A stretch of DNA of 64,000 bases. Source: Ottelia alismoides. Its lineage: Eukaryota > Streptophyta > Magnoliopsida > Alismatales > Hydrocharitaceae. The first letter of the stretch is position 1. Each line of letters starts with the position of its first letter. Below the pieces are notes generated by a model that was not told the origin of the DNA, did no database searches, and saw nothing but the letters and a program-made list of their open reading frames with translations. Where the stretch lies: positions 310,001 through 374,000 of the forward strand of contig JAZKJV010009630.1 of NCBI GenBank assembly GCA_037367405.1. The letters run 5' to 3'. Shown here piece by piece: positions 1 through 12,654 of the stretch. A program made the translations under genes and the position numbers.

Positions 1-1115
1 AGTTTTATAATTGAACAAGTCTACCTAAAATCTGAAGATTGGAGCTTGGTTGGACCTTAAATCTACCTAATCACGGGAACCTTGTAGGAACTATAATTGA
101 GGTGCTTCAGGTCTAGTTGAGTTAATTCTTTGAGAATCACAAGACTTGGTTCAATGTATTCTTGACTGCCTAAGTAGAGTATCTCGAAACACACACGTCT
201 CTTGTTGATAATGATCTAACTTGGAAACCTGCACCTTTCACTTGGCTCAACTCAGTTGTAGTGATGATGAGATTGGAGTTGCCGGTATAAGACGCACACA
301 AGTGAAAACATTTGTCCTCGTCTAAGGATGGAAGTGCACTCCAACCCATCCACTGGCAGAGACGTCTAAAGACAGGAGAGTGTTGGTTGCAATAACACTT
401 CAAAAGAGAGATAGTCTACTAGCTCAAGAGGAAAAAGTTCAAATGTAAATGTTATTTAAAAAAATTCCAAAAAAGTGGACATGTCTGATTGAAAATCAAA
501 TGCCTATCGGATGTACATATTTGTATAGTCAATAAGCAAGCTTGAGCTTCAAAGTCATATCATGCGAGCCTACAGTTGGATGACTTAGTTATACTGGTCA
601 AGCAACCTAGGATAGGTAGCTACACTGGCTACCATCCATTCTCTTCTCTACTACCACCTTTTGAGCTAGTTGCCACTTGAACTTAGAAGGGAATACCCCC
701 CTCCTCGAGGAAAGAGTTGCTAGATTGGAGAATCATTGGGTTGCCATACTAGAGAAATTAGTTTCTTTATCATTTCAGTTGAGGGGAGCCACGATCACAC
801 ACATTGTACAAGTGAGATTCATAGTCATAAGGGGGTTGCATATGAGTTGAAATGTTTTGATCTGGCTATTGAGGAGACTTGAGTAGAGTTTTAGGATTAT
901 CAAAGGTTGTTGTGTTTCAAATATGTTTCCCAATAAGGTTCTAACCACACTAAAAAATCAAAGGTCCGACTTGAGCTCCGAACTTTGATTTTGTGAAGAA
1001 AAGTTTGAGAATTAAATTCAATCCACTTTCTTTCTTTTTCTTTTCTTTGTTTTTCATTTTCTACACTTATTGCATAATTATTTGCTAGGGACTAGCAAAA
1101 GCAAATATAAAGGGT
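1..1115 (+). mobile_element. 3' untranslated internal region of a Tat-like LTR element (5' part off the window)
   Basis: No believable ORF. The first ~430 bases resemble 30480-30960 (+), and ~590-1115 resembles the reverse strand of 28725-29270; both lie in the nested LTR element further right. Shared marks are a passage about hexamers such as 'gatagtctact.gctcaag' near 400-430 and a 'gaacttagaagggaatacccc' type passage near 690. It ends in a purine-rich tract (about 1100-1115) directly before an LTR start, so it reads as the last internal segment before a 3' LTR. Family assignment rests on the Ty3/Gypsy integrase end found in the related copy at 29370-29578. Confidence 0.6.
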
Positions 1116-4100
1116 TGATGAATCTCCAATTCATCACCTTTGTTCTATCATTTTGGACTTAAAACCCTTGATAATGCATGTATATATCATTTGTACAAAT
1201 TAATATTCATTATTTGTTCCATTTATTATGTATACTATATAGTTTTTAATGCCAAAATTATAGAATAAAGAAAAGAAAAGAAAAAGAATAAAATGCCAAA
1301 GGTATTTTATGACCCTAAACCCTGAGACCTAGGCATCTTGACGACTGGGTTGACAAGGAATAAAGTAGGGGGAGATAAGAGCCAATAAACCCATTAAATT
1401 CCATTTATCTATTCTTCAATAAATAATTTTGTGGCATATTTTATTTTCTATTTTTATATCTTAAATAAAGAAACTTTGTACATGAAAGTTGTAGATGATA
1501 ATATATATAAAAAATACAAAATTGAGTCTGTACAAAAATAATATACATCATACAAGTTATGCTCTAAATAAAAAGCTAAAATCTCAACTTTCCAGACCCA
1601 TATCTCTCAAATAAAAACTCAAAAAGTATCAAAATTGCCTTTAATTTAATATAGATGTTAATAAACTATTTAATGAAGGTGGTTTCAAATTTTCTGGAGT
1701 TAGAAAATTAGCTTTTGGATCCCTATTGTACAATATACCTATATAAAATATTCATTTTATTTTCATTTTCCATTTTTATAATTTTATATTTATAATTTTG
1801 TAAATATTATTTATAGTATATGTACATATTTAAACTAAAATAAAACCAAAAAGAAATCACAAAACTAAATAATATACTATAATACATAGATGAATTACCT
1901 ATACGTATACTTATATAATACATACCCTTACTTATTTAAGTGTACAAAGTACATCATAAAAAAATAATAAAAATATATTTATATATATAATAGGTTATAA
2001 TTATATAAATTAATAAAAAATTAACAAAACCTAAAATACAAAATAAAAATAACCAAAATATAGGTAAATATACATATAAAATAACCTGAAAATCAACTTG
2101 TAATAAATAAACTCAAAAATAAAATCATATTAAAATACTCATAAAATAGTAAATATTTTTATTTTATAACTTAAAATTAATAAAATCATTTATTAATTTA
2201 TTTTAATTTATTTTCGATTTTTTACTCTGGTTCTGTCTTTTTACGGGTGACGTCGCCCAATCAGGCCACGCCCCCCGTTGACCGAGGGTTAACTCTAACC
2301 CCAGGTCTAGACTGTCAGAGTACAACATTTTCCCCCTCTCTTCTCGATTTTCTCTCTTATGATATAAGGCTCGAGAAGGATGGGACACTTCATGAAGATT
2401 TATCTCCACATATCCTTGATTTTCACTGATTCATTGATTCGGTCTGATTTCCTTCACCTCTCCCGTGATCTTCCCTCGAGGATCTCCACTTCACAGCCTG
2501 TACATAAGACCCTCTTCACCATGTTTGATCATTGGTTCCACTTAGCATCACTTTTTCTCCTCATATTGTGCCTCAGGCCTTGAACTCGATGACAACGAGC
2601 TCGACCGACATCTTTTACAGTGAGAAGGGTTGTGCAACGGAGGTTCCCATCATCTTCGGTTGCCTGGCCGTCGAGGTTCATCTCTGGGCTTCATGCCATC
2701 AGATGTATGCTTTCTTGTGATCTTTAGATACCCATTAGTTTATTTTTTCTTTTTCGCTTTTTATTTTGAATTTTACTTGTTTGTTAGCCTAGATTTAGAC
2801 CAAAATCTTTACCGGAGCTCCGCTCAGGCCACCGCCTTTGGTCACCACGAAAACACCTGTTCCGACCATGCCTAATCACCTCACTCCTTCACCTCTTTGT
2901 TTCTCTACCCTGTGCACCATCCATCTCCCTCAAATCGAATTCCAATCTGAGCCTCGAGGTCCTCCTCCGATCACCTCACCGGACCTCATCGCCTTCGCCC
3001 ATTTCGCTTCCAATCCACCCAATTTAAGGACAAGCACCTTCGCATTCTCCGTGTTGTGTGTTAGCATGCTTTTGTAGGTCTCGAGGTGCCCATCTGAGGG
3101 CAACTACCGCAGGAAACCCCTCCAAGCTCCTCAATGCTCTAGGGCTCCATCAATGAGCCATGATTGATTTGACTCCTCCAACTACTACGGAAGTCTTTCA
3201 ACATCTTCACGAGCATCTCAACAACAACTATGGAGATCAGAGCAGAGAAATCATGCCAATCAAGTAAGCTCCATGCCATGTTCTTCAGGCATTCCTCCAA
3301 AGGTCCTCCGAGCCGTAGATCCTCACCTTGTTCTTCGTGGGTAGAAGTCGTCGTCTGAACGAACCTAGCTAGAACCGTTGATCTCTCCTCATAGATCTGA
3401 TCTTAACCATGGACGGCGGGGGTATCGTGTATCGTGGGCTTGACCTGTGTCAAGTGGGAAATTTCCAGTCGCACAATGGATTTTTGAGAGGGGATAAATT
3501 GCATACTTAATCCCCTATTTTGTCACATTTAATATTGAGCCTTGTAATTTAATTATAACGTTTAAAATTTTTTGGTACATTTGCAAGTAGGACTCTAGGT
3601 TTTGTTGTAATAGCATATTAGTCCTCTACCAACTCACCGCAAGTGGCCATCCATGTGAGGCACACTATATTGTATCGAGGCCCTCCCGACTTTTATTATT
3701 TGTATTTATTACTTTAAATTGAAGTAGCCATTAAATAATTTTGAGAAAATGCATGATTACCCATGTGCTTTAACTTATTTACATATATGCCCCTACTAGG
3801 ACATTAAATTTTGGGTGTCTGTTCTATTTATTAAATATATCATCCTTGCTCCAAAAATCACTAAAAATTAGTGTTAAGTTCCTAATTGCACACACTTCTA
3901 CGCCATATTTTTATATTTGCAATTTAAACTTTTTACCATTTATTAAAAATCCAAAAGGAAACAATTCCCTGTTTATCCTTAAAAATACCAAAAAATATAT
4001 TTTTTTGAAAAAATCCAAAAAATATTTATTTTGTTATCCACTTATTTTACAACTCCAGAAACTAAAAATCCTAAAAATAGAAAAAGAAAATAAAATATAA

Positions 4101-4850
4101 AAATTTCTAAAATACATAATAAAAATCTAAAAAAATTCTAAAAACTTAAAAATATCATTTCCTATTTTATAATTTTTCATATTATTATTTATCTATTAAA
4201 GTTGATTTGGGAGATTTTGGACATTATTTGCTATTTTTTAGTTTCCAAATTAATTCAACCAATTTATTTAATCCCTGATTTGGGATATTTTTAACTTTAA
4301 AAATCCATAAAAACGAGCAAAAATCATTAAAAATCACAAAATAGTAAAAAATTAAAACCCATAAATATTTAATTATGTATTTTTATTTATTTATAGTTAT
4401 ATTTATATATATGTTATCCTATATTGTATACATAGTCTTATATATTCTATCTTACAAATTTAAAAAGAAAAGAAACTAAAATAAAAAATATAAAAAAGAA
4501 AATATAAAATATAAAATAAAAAACAATAAAAAATGTATAAACAAAGACTAAAAAATATATAAAATCAAAAACCCACAAAATACATAGACAACAAGAAGCA
4601 CACATTTTTGCATTCAGAAGCACCGTTCTCCCCTTTGCTCCCTATGTTCGACACTCTACACATACTTGTACTTTACACTTTATTGTAGATCTATAATACA
4701 TTTTAACTCTACAAATTATGCTTTTCACTGCTTAATTCTTATTGTGAGTTAATTGTTGATTGACTCAGGGTTTCATTTGAGGCCGCGTCCACGATTGTTG
4801 ATCTGCCTTGTGGATTGGCAAGACCTCGCAAAACCTTGTTTGTCACATGC
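1116..4850 (+). mobile_element. Candidate 3' LTR of the same element; right end uncertain
   Basis: Starts TGATGAATCTCC followed by AATTCATCA, the start signature of the other LTRs here (4856, 34500), directly after the purine tract. The first ~130 bases resemble the LTR at 34500. It holds an AT-rich 5' third, a GC-rich middle (about 2240-3480) and an AT-rich tail (3500-4600). A 'gttcgac' passage near 4649 matches the one about 150 bp before the ends of other LTRs. The 3' terminus is not clear because the next element inserted at 4856; the LTR could continue after 17922. Confidence 0.5.
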
Positions 4851-4855
4851 CTCCT

Positions 4856-7787
4856 TGATGAATCTCGTATTCATCATGCTAAAAGCCACAAATTAAACCC
4901 CTGACTTAATCAATCCAATAAAAATCACCATTAATTCGTTATTATTATCTTGTAATATATGTATATAATTAACCCTTAATTAATTATATTTAATTACCAT
5001 TATTTTCTTTGTAATTATTATATTACCAAAAGCCCTGAAAATTAGGTACAGTAATTGTCCATAACTCCCTAACCCTTAAAATATACTAAAAAGACAAAAA
5101 CAACTCAACACCAAAAAAGTCGGTGTTTTTACCCTCTTAAAAATACACTCCCAAAAATACTTTTTGTACAAATGACCTCTTTTGGATTTTTGTCCAACAT
5201 GAAACTTGTAGATCTCATCAAGACGAACAACTTTTATGTTTTGACTTTTTCCTAATTTTTCCTCTAATTATTTCTTTTGTATTTTTCTTTGTTTATACAT
5301 TTTCCAATTTTTTGATTGGGCCACGTGGCGCCTTCTGGGCCGCCCACGTGGTCCGCGCCTCCTTCTGCCACCCGGCGCTCGTTTGGACCATCGGATCGCC
5401 TTCACCCAGCTCCCATCTCAACCGTTCATCCGTCGCTCGATCCCCCGCCATCAGATCTGACTTCCAGATCTAATCTTGGCCACTCATCACCGCTCCATTC
5501 CCAGCCGCCCGATCCCACTTATATCCTACGGTCTTCGTCATGCCACGACATCCTTTCTCCCTACACCGTTGGATGGGGACTTAACTTCCATCTAAATCGC
5601 TCGCCCCAACCAAATCTGAATCACCAGTTCAGATCTGAACAGATTTTAGCCCTCCATCTACCCATTCATATGGGCCATTGGATCGAATCGATCCAACGGC
5701 CCCGTGTCATCGTCTTCCTCATACCCCTCCCCTCTCCAGGCGTTACAACTCGCAGGGCACCCACGCCCTTCCTATTATGGAATCATCATCAGCCACTAAC
5801 TCCGTACCATAATGCCACCTCCAGAAAGCTCATTCCTCCCTCTTCCTCGCACAACCCCCATCATTCCACCGGCATCACTCCCATGCCATTAAACCACCGT
5901 TGCAAAACCCTTGATACCTCACCTGAAACCATCCATCGTCGCCTAAAAATCCTTCTCCTCCGCCCATTGTCACCCTCGTCCACCATTTTTGGCATTAGCC
6001 CAGCTTTCCCCGCCCCTCCGGTGACAGCAGAGGGGCGGATCGTCGAGGCGACGACGACTTCTTGCCCCGGTGTCGACCCGTGGCTACTCCGTCGTGTCGC
6101 GGCGCCTCTGGCGTTTGTTGAGCACCGAGGAACGATCGACCTCGTCGTGCGACAACTCTAGAGGTCCGATGAGGACCTCAGCCCAGATTACTGCCACCAC
6201 CAACACCTTGTTCCGACAAGGTGATTTCTCCTTCTATTTCTCCTATTTTTCCGGTCATCTCCCCCATCGTCCATTTCCATCCAACTATTCCAACACCTTC
6301 ACCACATCACCCAGATCCTCGCCGCCCACCCCTCCCTTCTCCAGACCCTCCCCCACTCCGACTCCCCCTTTTCTCCACTTCGCCGGAGAAGAGGCTCACG
6401 ACCACCGCACCACGTCGCCCCACGACACCCGTTCACTCACCATACACCCACCTTGTACACACGCATGCTTCGGCTACATCTAACGCTTGCAGGATCTTGA
6501 TTGGCCGGAGATAGAGTTGTAGCTCCTTCGAGCTGCTCTCCTCCGGCGAGGCTCCACCGACCTTCCCCTCCGACCAGCTTCGGAGATTAACCGCACCTCC
6601 AGGATCTTCGCTAGCCTACTAGCAGTCTTCCCCGACATTCAGATGCCGATCTAGATCACGGAGGAGCAAAGGGCAGGTCGTTGGAACCCCGCCTTCTCCG
6701 GCGGCCTGCAGAGGAGATGACACTATAGGTGCTGTCCGATCATCTGGATCGGACGGCTCTGATGAAGACACGTGGATGCACCGAGCCTCCCACCGAACCT
6801 ATAGGCTCGAGTTCAACGAACCTCGCCTCGATCCTCCAGATGCTTCCACGTGTCCCGAGCCAGCAGCGAGCCTCGAGCCTAGGCCCCCCACGTGCTCCGC
6901 ACATGCGGGCTTGGGTAAATTGCACGAATGACCCCAGAAGTTTTGGTAAATACATATTGCTCCCAAGACACGTGCTCAGCACATGCACGCCTGGGTATTT
7001 TACAGGGAGGTCCTCGCGAGTTTGAAGAATTACAAAAATGCCCTGCGTACATGGAAAAATTACACAGAGGCCCATGCATATTTTGGTATTTACAAATGGG
7101 TCCTTCTAGGGACCTATTTGTAATAGTTATCCTTTTTATTTCTTGCATTTTATTTACAATTATACCCCTGCATTGTTTTCTTCATAACTTGAGCATCGTA
7201 GGTCCAAATCGCATGATTTTAGTGTCGATTTGATCCTTGTTTCATCATCTATATTATGGCATGTCTAATTTTCTCATCCGAAATCATATTAAAAGAAGTG
7301 ATTTTTAATTTAGATGATGACCTTGTTCTGCTTGTCCTTGCTCTGATTTGATGACTGACCTTATTGTTGTGATCAAAATGACACTGATTTCAATTCTTAT
7401 TATGTTGATCATTTTCAGTAATCTTTTTAGGGTATATTTGTAACCTTTTGTTCTGCGTATAAGTTATCTTGCAGTATTTACATGCATCATCTTATAGTCG
7501 CGTAAAAATCAACTAAAAATTACATACATCATTTTATTGCATTATAATCTGCATAGTGCATCATGCATTTTCATAGAAACCTGGAACCGAGAAATACTTC
7601 ACACATGTTCTGAACTGATCGAAATTTGATAAATAGATAAAGTAGCTTGTGTCTCTGTGTTCGACCTTGGTAGATTTGCCAAGTATAAATACTCCACAAC
7701 ATTCAAAGTTTGTGGTTTTTGATCGACGATTTCTGCCTCCTATACTACAATTATTGATTATTAAAGAGGCGTATTTCACGTTCATCA
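4856..7787 (+). repeat. 5' LTR (2932 bp)
   Basis: Begins TGATGAATCTCG and ends GTTCATCA, so the termini are TG...CA and inverted over 7 bases (TGATGAA/TTCATCA). The first ~890 bases match 12655-13517 and the last ~660 match 17259-17917, which are the two ends of the 3' LTR. The middle is GC-rich and has long chance ORFs (for example 5316-6161) with proline/serine-rich, low-complexity translations. These are not treated as genes because the same region in the other LTR copy does not preserve the frame. Confidence 0.85.
5322..5350 (+). promoter_or_regulatory. Paired CACGTG boxes in the 5' LTR U3
   Basis: CACGTG at 5322-5327 and 5345-5350, start-to-start spacing 23 bp. The same pair and spacing occur in the LTRs at 13118/13141 and 35079/35102. 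CACGTG is the plant G-box, bound by bZIP and bHLH factors. A TATA-like TTATATCC lies at about 5519-5526, some 170 bp downstream. A promoter role is inferred. Confidence 0.55.
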
Positions 7788-7789
7788 AA

Positions 7790-7804
7790 TGGCGCCGTTG
7801 CCGG
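7790..7804 (+). other. Primer binding site, tRNA-Asp type
   Basis: TGGCGCCGTTGCCGG lies 2 bp after the 5' LTR. It is complementary to the 3' end of plant tRNA-Asp (…CCGGCAACGGCGCCA), the usual primer of Athila/Tat-type Ty3/Gypsy elements. It fixes the LTR end and the + orientation. Confidence 0.85.
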
Positions 7805-8463
7805 AGACACGACTTAACTTAATTTTGTTGAATTTTGACTTGTCTTTGTTGAATATTTTCAAGATTTATAGGTCCTCATTTCTTGCATCATTTTTTACAT
7901 CATGTCTGCTGATTAATTTTCTCTATTTCTCTAATTTTCTCTTTTGTGGCAGGGCCTATGAAAATCGAGGATGCTTGATCTTCATGGAGGTGTGAAGTCG
8001 GGACCTTCCGCTGAAGAGGCCACAAAAGAATTGGTGAAGAAAATTTTAGGATCTTTTATTAGTCGGCCTGCATTTGCATACTGTAAAAAAATGTTGCATG
8101 TGCATGTTTATTTTAACAGTCCTCATTAGAGGGATTGCATGTTGTAAAAAAAGGAAGTAGATCACTTGATGATCTACTCCCCCCCAGACACACTTGCACA
8201 TATACTCTCACCCCTCTCTCTGTATATTCCACAATCACCCTCTCTCTCTCTTGCTCTCTCCCCGATCGTCATCTTCTGTGAAAACAACCCCTCCTCCATT
8301 GTATCATAGTGTAATTATTCCTCCAAACAAAATAACCCCCCCAACTCAGGACCTTACTTAGGCTACTTGTGTCCTAAGTATAGAGGGGACCCTCCTGCTC
8401 ATCCTTCCTTCGCATTGTCTTTTTTATATTTGAGTCATTTTCTGACCTGAATATAGGGGGACC

Positions 8464-10821
8464 TGATGAATCTATGATTCATTACATTAAGAGACCTGAG
8501 TAAGGTCTTCTCGAGCATTATCACCATGGAATAGAGTGCTTTTCCATGCATATTTCAGTGGTTGAATTTTCTGGTCGAATGTCAGCATCTGAGCATAATT
8601 CCACAAATAGGGTTTGATGGGTACTTCATTCATGTTGAGGTCAGTTCCATGCATCGTACTTGATTTGAGGGTTTGGCACCATTCGTATTTGTTGCTCTAA
8701 TCATGGCTAACCATATATGAATCTGACATTAAAGCACATAACATAATTCTACATTATTTTCAAAATCCCAAGAAATCTTATGACCTTTCAACAAATTCAC
8801 CTACTCTTTTGGACTTTCTTGCAAACTTCCATATTATTCCAAAACACGTCATGGCTTACACCACTTCCATTCCCATGCAGGTAGAAGTACTGACTCTCTC
8901 ATTCATTTACTTTAACATATCACATGTTTTAAATGGCTTTCAATATGGGACAACTACTCTGCTAATCGCCCCAATCAAAGCACGAGCTTCACGCGATATT
9001 CGATCCCGTGCCACACGCGTGCGATGCACAAATCATGCAGCAGTAGTGACGTTTTTGGAATTACAGTCGACTAAATCAAATCTCAAAGCCTGATACATTC
9101 CTTCTTGGTCCATTACGAATTTACGCCTGACGTAGTAGTGCTGGATAATTCAAACCTCTGCTATGGAACAACTGTATAACCGGATTTCACGCACATGAAT
9201 CGCACAACTAGACCTGGCCAATTTGCGGGCCGGGCCAGCCCATGGGCCGGGCCGAACGGGCCTAGGTAAAAAAACCTTTGTCCAAGGCCTGCCCATGGGC
9301 CGGCCCATGGCCCATTTCGGTCATTTTCCATTGGCTTTTTAATGGTATTTAATACATATAGATGATTTTATTAATACCAACTATACTTTATATAACTAAT
9401 ATACATAGTTTACATGTTACTTGACATGTAAACTATTGAATTTTTATTTAAAACTAGTGTCACAAATGAAAAACTTAAAGCATATCATATTAATACATGT
9501 ATAATTTGACATATATTTATATATTTTTTATTTTTTGCGGGCGGGGCCGGGCCGACCCATACTTAAATCTTGAAGCCCAAGCCCGGCCCATGAGCGGGCT
9601 GGGCGGGCTGGGCGGGCGGGCCCCCAACCCGTTGGCAGGTCTACGCACAAGACACGAAATTCTCGGAACTAATTCCATATACTGATCGATAAACAGAACA
9701 GCCATTTATCACGCCAATCTGCATGTGAATTCAAAGATATGCGCAAGGAGGGATAAAAAGGGGACGACCACTACCGTATGGGGGAGGCTGGGAACTTTTG
9801 GGACATCACCGTGACCTAAAGAGAGAATAGTGAAGCACCCTTTGCCGACTCCTCTCTTTCGTTCAGATCTCTCATTTTGCCTCAACTTTTACTGTCATTT
9901 CTTTCATGTTTTGTTGTTGTTTATTGTCTCTTTAAATAAACGTCTTGGTTGATAGGTTGTTATTCTTTTGTTTCCAGGTACAAACATGAGGCTCCAGAGT
10001 AGCAAAGTGCTGCCTTGATAACACCTTCTTGGCAAAAGAAAAGGACCTCAAAACATCGAAGGTCTCGGGACTTTGTATGGAGGTAATCAACATGATCATT
10101 GGGAGCTTGGCCCTCAAGCAGAGAACAAGAACTTCCCAAGAGCCGTGATCCTATCGCACAAGATTTATTTCTTGGGAGCATGGTACCCAGATCATACGTC
10201 AACGAAAGAATCAAATAGCTCATGTGGTGCCGCTCTCGGATCCGGATGATTCACTTCTACTCTACATGCATATCCCCAACAAAGAATTCAGGACTCCAAT
10301 TTGCATCTCAAGAGAATAGGGCTGCAAACTAAGTCTAACTTCTCTTTGGCTTGACTTTTATTCTCTTTGACTCGTGTGCAAGAAGCTTGATTGAAGAAAG
10401 CATTTGAGCTGTGTTTCCAGATCAAGTGTCGTTCCTTTGCTGGACTTAGAGTTTTTTCATGAATTTTGACGTCTTTTTTAGTAGCAATCATCACGAATGC
10501 AAAGCATCATGCTCATTTGTTTCTTTCATCTTTAGCATATTTCTTTGTCTCATCTAATAACGAGTGCATGAACTTGACATTTCTTTAAATTAGTCGGAAT
10601 ATTTCTTCTCTCTGTAATCGTAATTTTTTCAAAAAAAACATGAAACATCGAATCTGTCTCCCTGTGATCGACCTGTGACTCTCCACTATACATGCGCACG
10701 TTTCATGTGTGTTTTGTTAATTTGAGTATCGGATATAAATTTATTATTGATTCGTCTTATATCTTTGTGCACAACGACTCGGTTTTTACATCGATTTACG
10801 CACTTCGATTTTCGACGATCA
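8464..10821 (+). repeat. Solo LTR nested in the LARD internal region
   Basis: Starts TGATGAATCTAT with an ATTCATTA partner and ends GACGATCA. It is flanked by an exact 5-bp repeat GGACC (8459-8463 and 10822-10826). About 150 bp before the end is the 'gtctccctgtgatcgacc' passage that other LTRs of this group carry near their ends (15590, 17790, 37355). A TATA-like 'gataaaaag' lies near 9751. No internal region or second LTR remains, so LTR-LTR recombination is inferred. Alternative: a chance GGACC match within related internal sequence. Confidence 0.6.
9209..9643 (+). mobile_element. hAT-type MITE with GC-rich inverted ends
   Basis: Terminal inverted repeats TAGACCTGGCCAA (9209) and TTGGCAGGTCTA (ending 9643) are flanked by 8-bp duplications CGCACAAC (9201-9208) and CGCACAAG (9644-9651), 7 of 8 matching. 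Inside each end are runs of GGGCCGGGC-type sequence able to pair with each other; the centre is AT-rich and non-coding. 8-bp duplications and this structure fit a non-autonomous hAT element. It lies inside the solo LTR and is therefore younger than it. Confidence 0.8.
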
Positions 10822-12639
10822 GGACCCTCCTCCTCAATTCCGCTATATCACCTTATATTTGATCGAGCCATGAATTCATGACACTTGTGCTATGAGGACA
10901 TAACAAAATTGAAGTATAGGGGGGTATACTGTATATGACTGTATATTTACTTTAGCCATAGCTCGTATGTTTTAAACTTTTTAAAAATTCTTTCTCGGGC
11001 TTGGTTTTAGTATTCCTGTGAGATGAGTTTTGTAAAAACCTTGTAAAAATGGTTACTTCAAAAACTGAGGGATTCATTTGTGTAAATAACCCTTTTTCAA
11101 AAAAATTTGAAAACCTTTCTTTGAATTAAACTTTGACTACTAGGCTTAGTAGATACTTTCAGTGAGGGAACTTCGGTCTCCCTTAGCAGAGTGGGCGGTT
11201 TAGAGGACACTGCGGAAGACACCGTCCTTAAGGAACACGAGTTCGTCTATCAGCCCGTACTTACACCCATACTGGCTGAGAGTAGATACTTTTATTCAAT
11301 TGAGTCTGGGCCGGTCATTGTCTCTCCAAAGAATTCAAAAAAATCCATAAATATTTGCAACAACAAAAAACACACACAGAAAAATCACTAACTAAGGAGT
11401 TGGTGTATTCCTGACACAATTACATTTACTCAAGGCTTGAGGATTTTGAGGACACTTGATTTCTGTGATCTTGAGAGTCTGAGTTAACATGCCTTAATCA
11501 CTAGGGTTGTTAAACTTAATTGTCCACACTTCCCTGGTTTGAAAGATTTGAGCACTATATTGCACTCTACCTTCAAAAGAATATGATCAGCACAATCACT
11601 TCCACAACTGCATGATTGATGAGATGAGTTGAGTTATAACTTGAGGAACTAGGACTAGAGATTTGAGTTTAGACCCGATCTAATGATATTCGAGGATGGG
11701 ATAAAGTTAATGAAGGCCTCAGAAATCCTGAGTGTCAGCAAAACCTTAGCCAGTATGTGAACAAGTTCATATGTTATTTCTTTGATATTTACCTATGTGC
11801 CAGGGTGTGATGAAACATAATGATAATTGTTGATCAGTGTGCGCCAACTTTTGGTAAAAGCAGAGGAGCTAGCCAACAAAAGCAATGAAATATCAAAGAA
11901 AAGCTCTATCACCCAAAGTCAAAATTATAAATGAGCCTTCACCAATGGCGAGCGCTCCCAAACATTTTTCGAAGTGTCCATTTGGACCAAGCGCTAATTA
12001 GGACCAAGGAGTCGGGCTGACACCAAAAAAAGGCTCTGCATCGTAAATGCTACAAGTCTGGGTGTCGAAGGTATCTTAGATACTCAAAAGAGACACACCC
12101 CGATGTACTCCCAGAAAAACAAGTGCAGACGACTCCAACTCTCTTGAGCGGACACATTGATCAACAATCTAAAAATTTACATGTGTTGAGTATAAAGGCA
12201 CTCGAGAGGCCCCTTGTTCCAATGTGAGGGAGAGAAAAATAGACACAATCCTATATCCTCCATCATCTGGCCGTCCATCTACACTTTCAAGTCTGACAAA
12301 CTAATGAGACGGTTGACTGAAGCAAGAATATACTTATTGCCTAGTATTGAGGATGAGGTCTAGAGGAGAGTCTCCGGTAGTAGAACTTCGAGTGATGCCT
12401 CGACTCGACTCTCATGAAATGCATTACACTAAATTTCATATCCTTATATTATACGTACAAAACGAGAGTTTGATGATTAGAGAAGTTGGATTCCTTCTAA
12501 CTAAGGCTTGGATAAATCCCGAATTTTAGGATCACTTAAATTAAGGGTCTTCGAAAGATTGAGCCTTCAAATTTTCATTTGTACTATCAGGAATTTATCC
12601 GACTCCTTCATTCTTTAGATGCTCGAGGACAAGAATGGT

Positions 12640-12654
12640 TTAAGTATAGGGGTA
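12640..12654 (+). other. Polypurine tract before the 3' LTR
   Basis: A purine-rich AAGTATAGGGG run directly precedes the 3' LTR start at 12655. The same AGTATAGGGGG motif precedes the LTR starts at 8464 and (minus strand) 28724. Confidence 0.65.

Larger units (their letters stand above)
7788..12654 (+). mobile_element. Non-coding internal region of the LARD-like element
   Basis: Contains no gag, protease, RT or integrase homology in any frame. The leader (about 7788-8050) resembles 37492-37770 after the LTR at 34500, including the passage around 'tttgtgg.agg'. The stretch from about 10900 (a purine run followed by 'actttagccata.ctcgta') resembles 30050-30130, which follows a pol C-terminus in the nested element. 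The coding part between leader and 3' untranslated region is therefore gone. A solo LTR occupies 8464-10821. Confidence 0.7.

Noticed and set aside
5316..6161. 281-aa open frame, Pro/Ser/His-rich
   Set aside because: Lies in the GC-rich part of an LTR; the frame is not kept in the other LTR copy and there is no domain.
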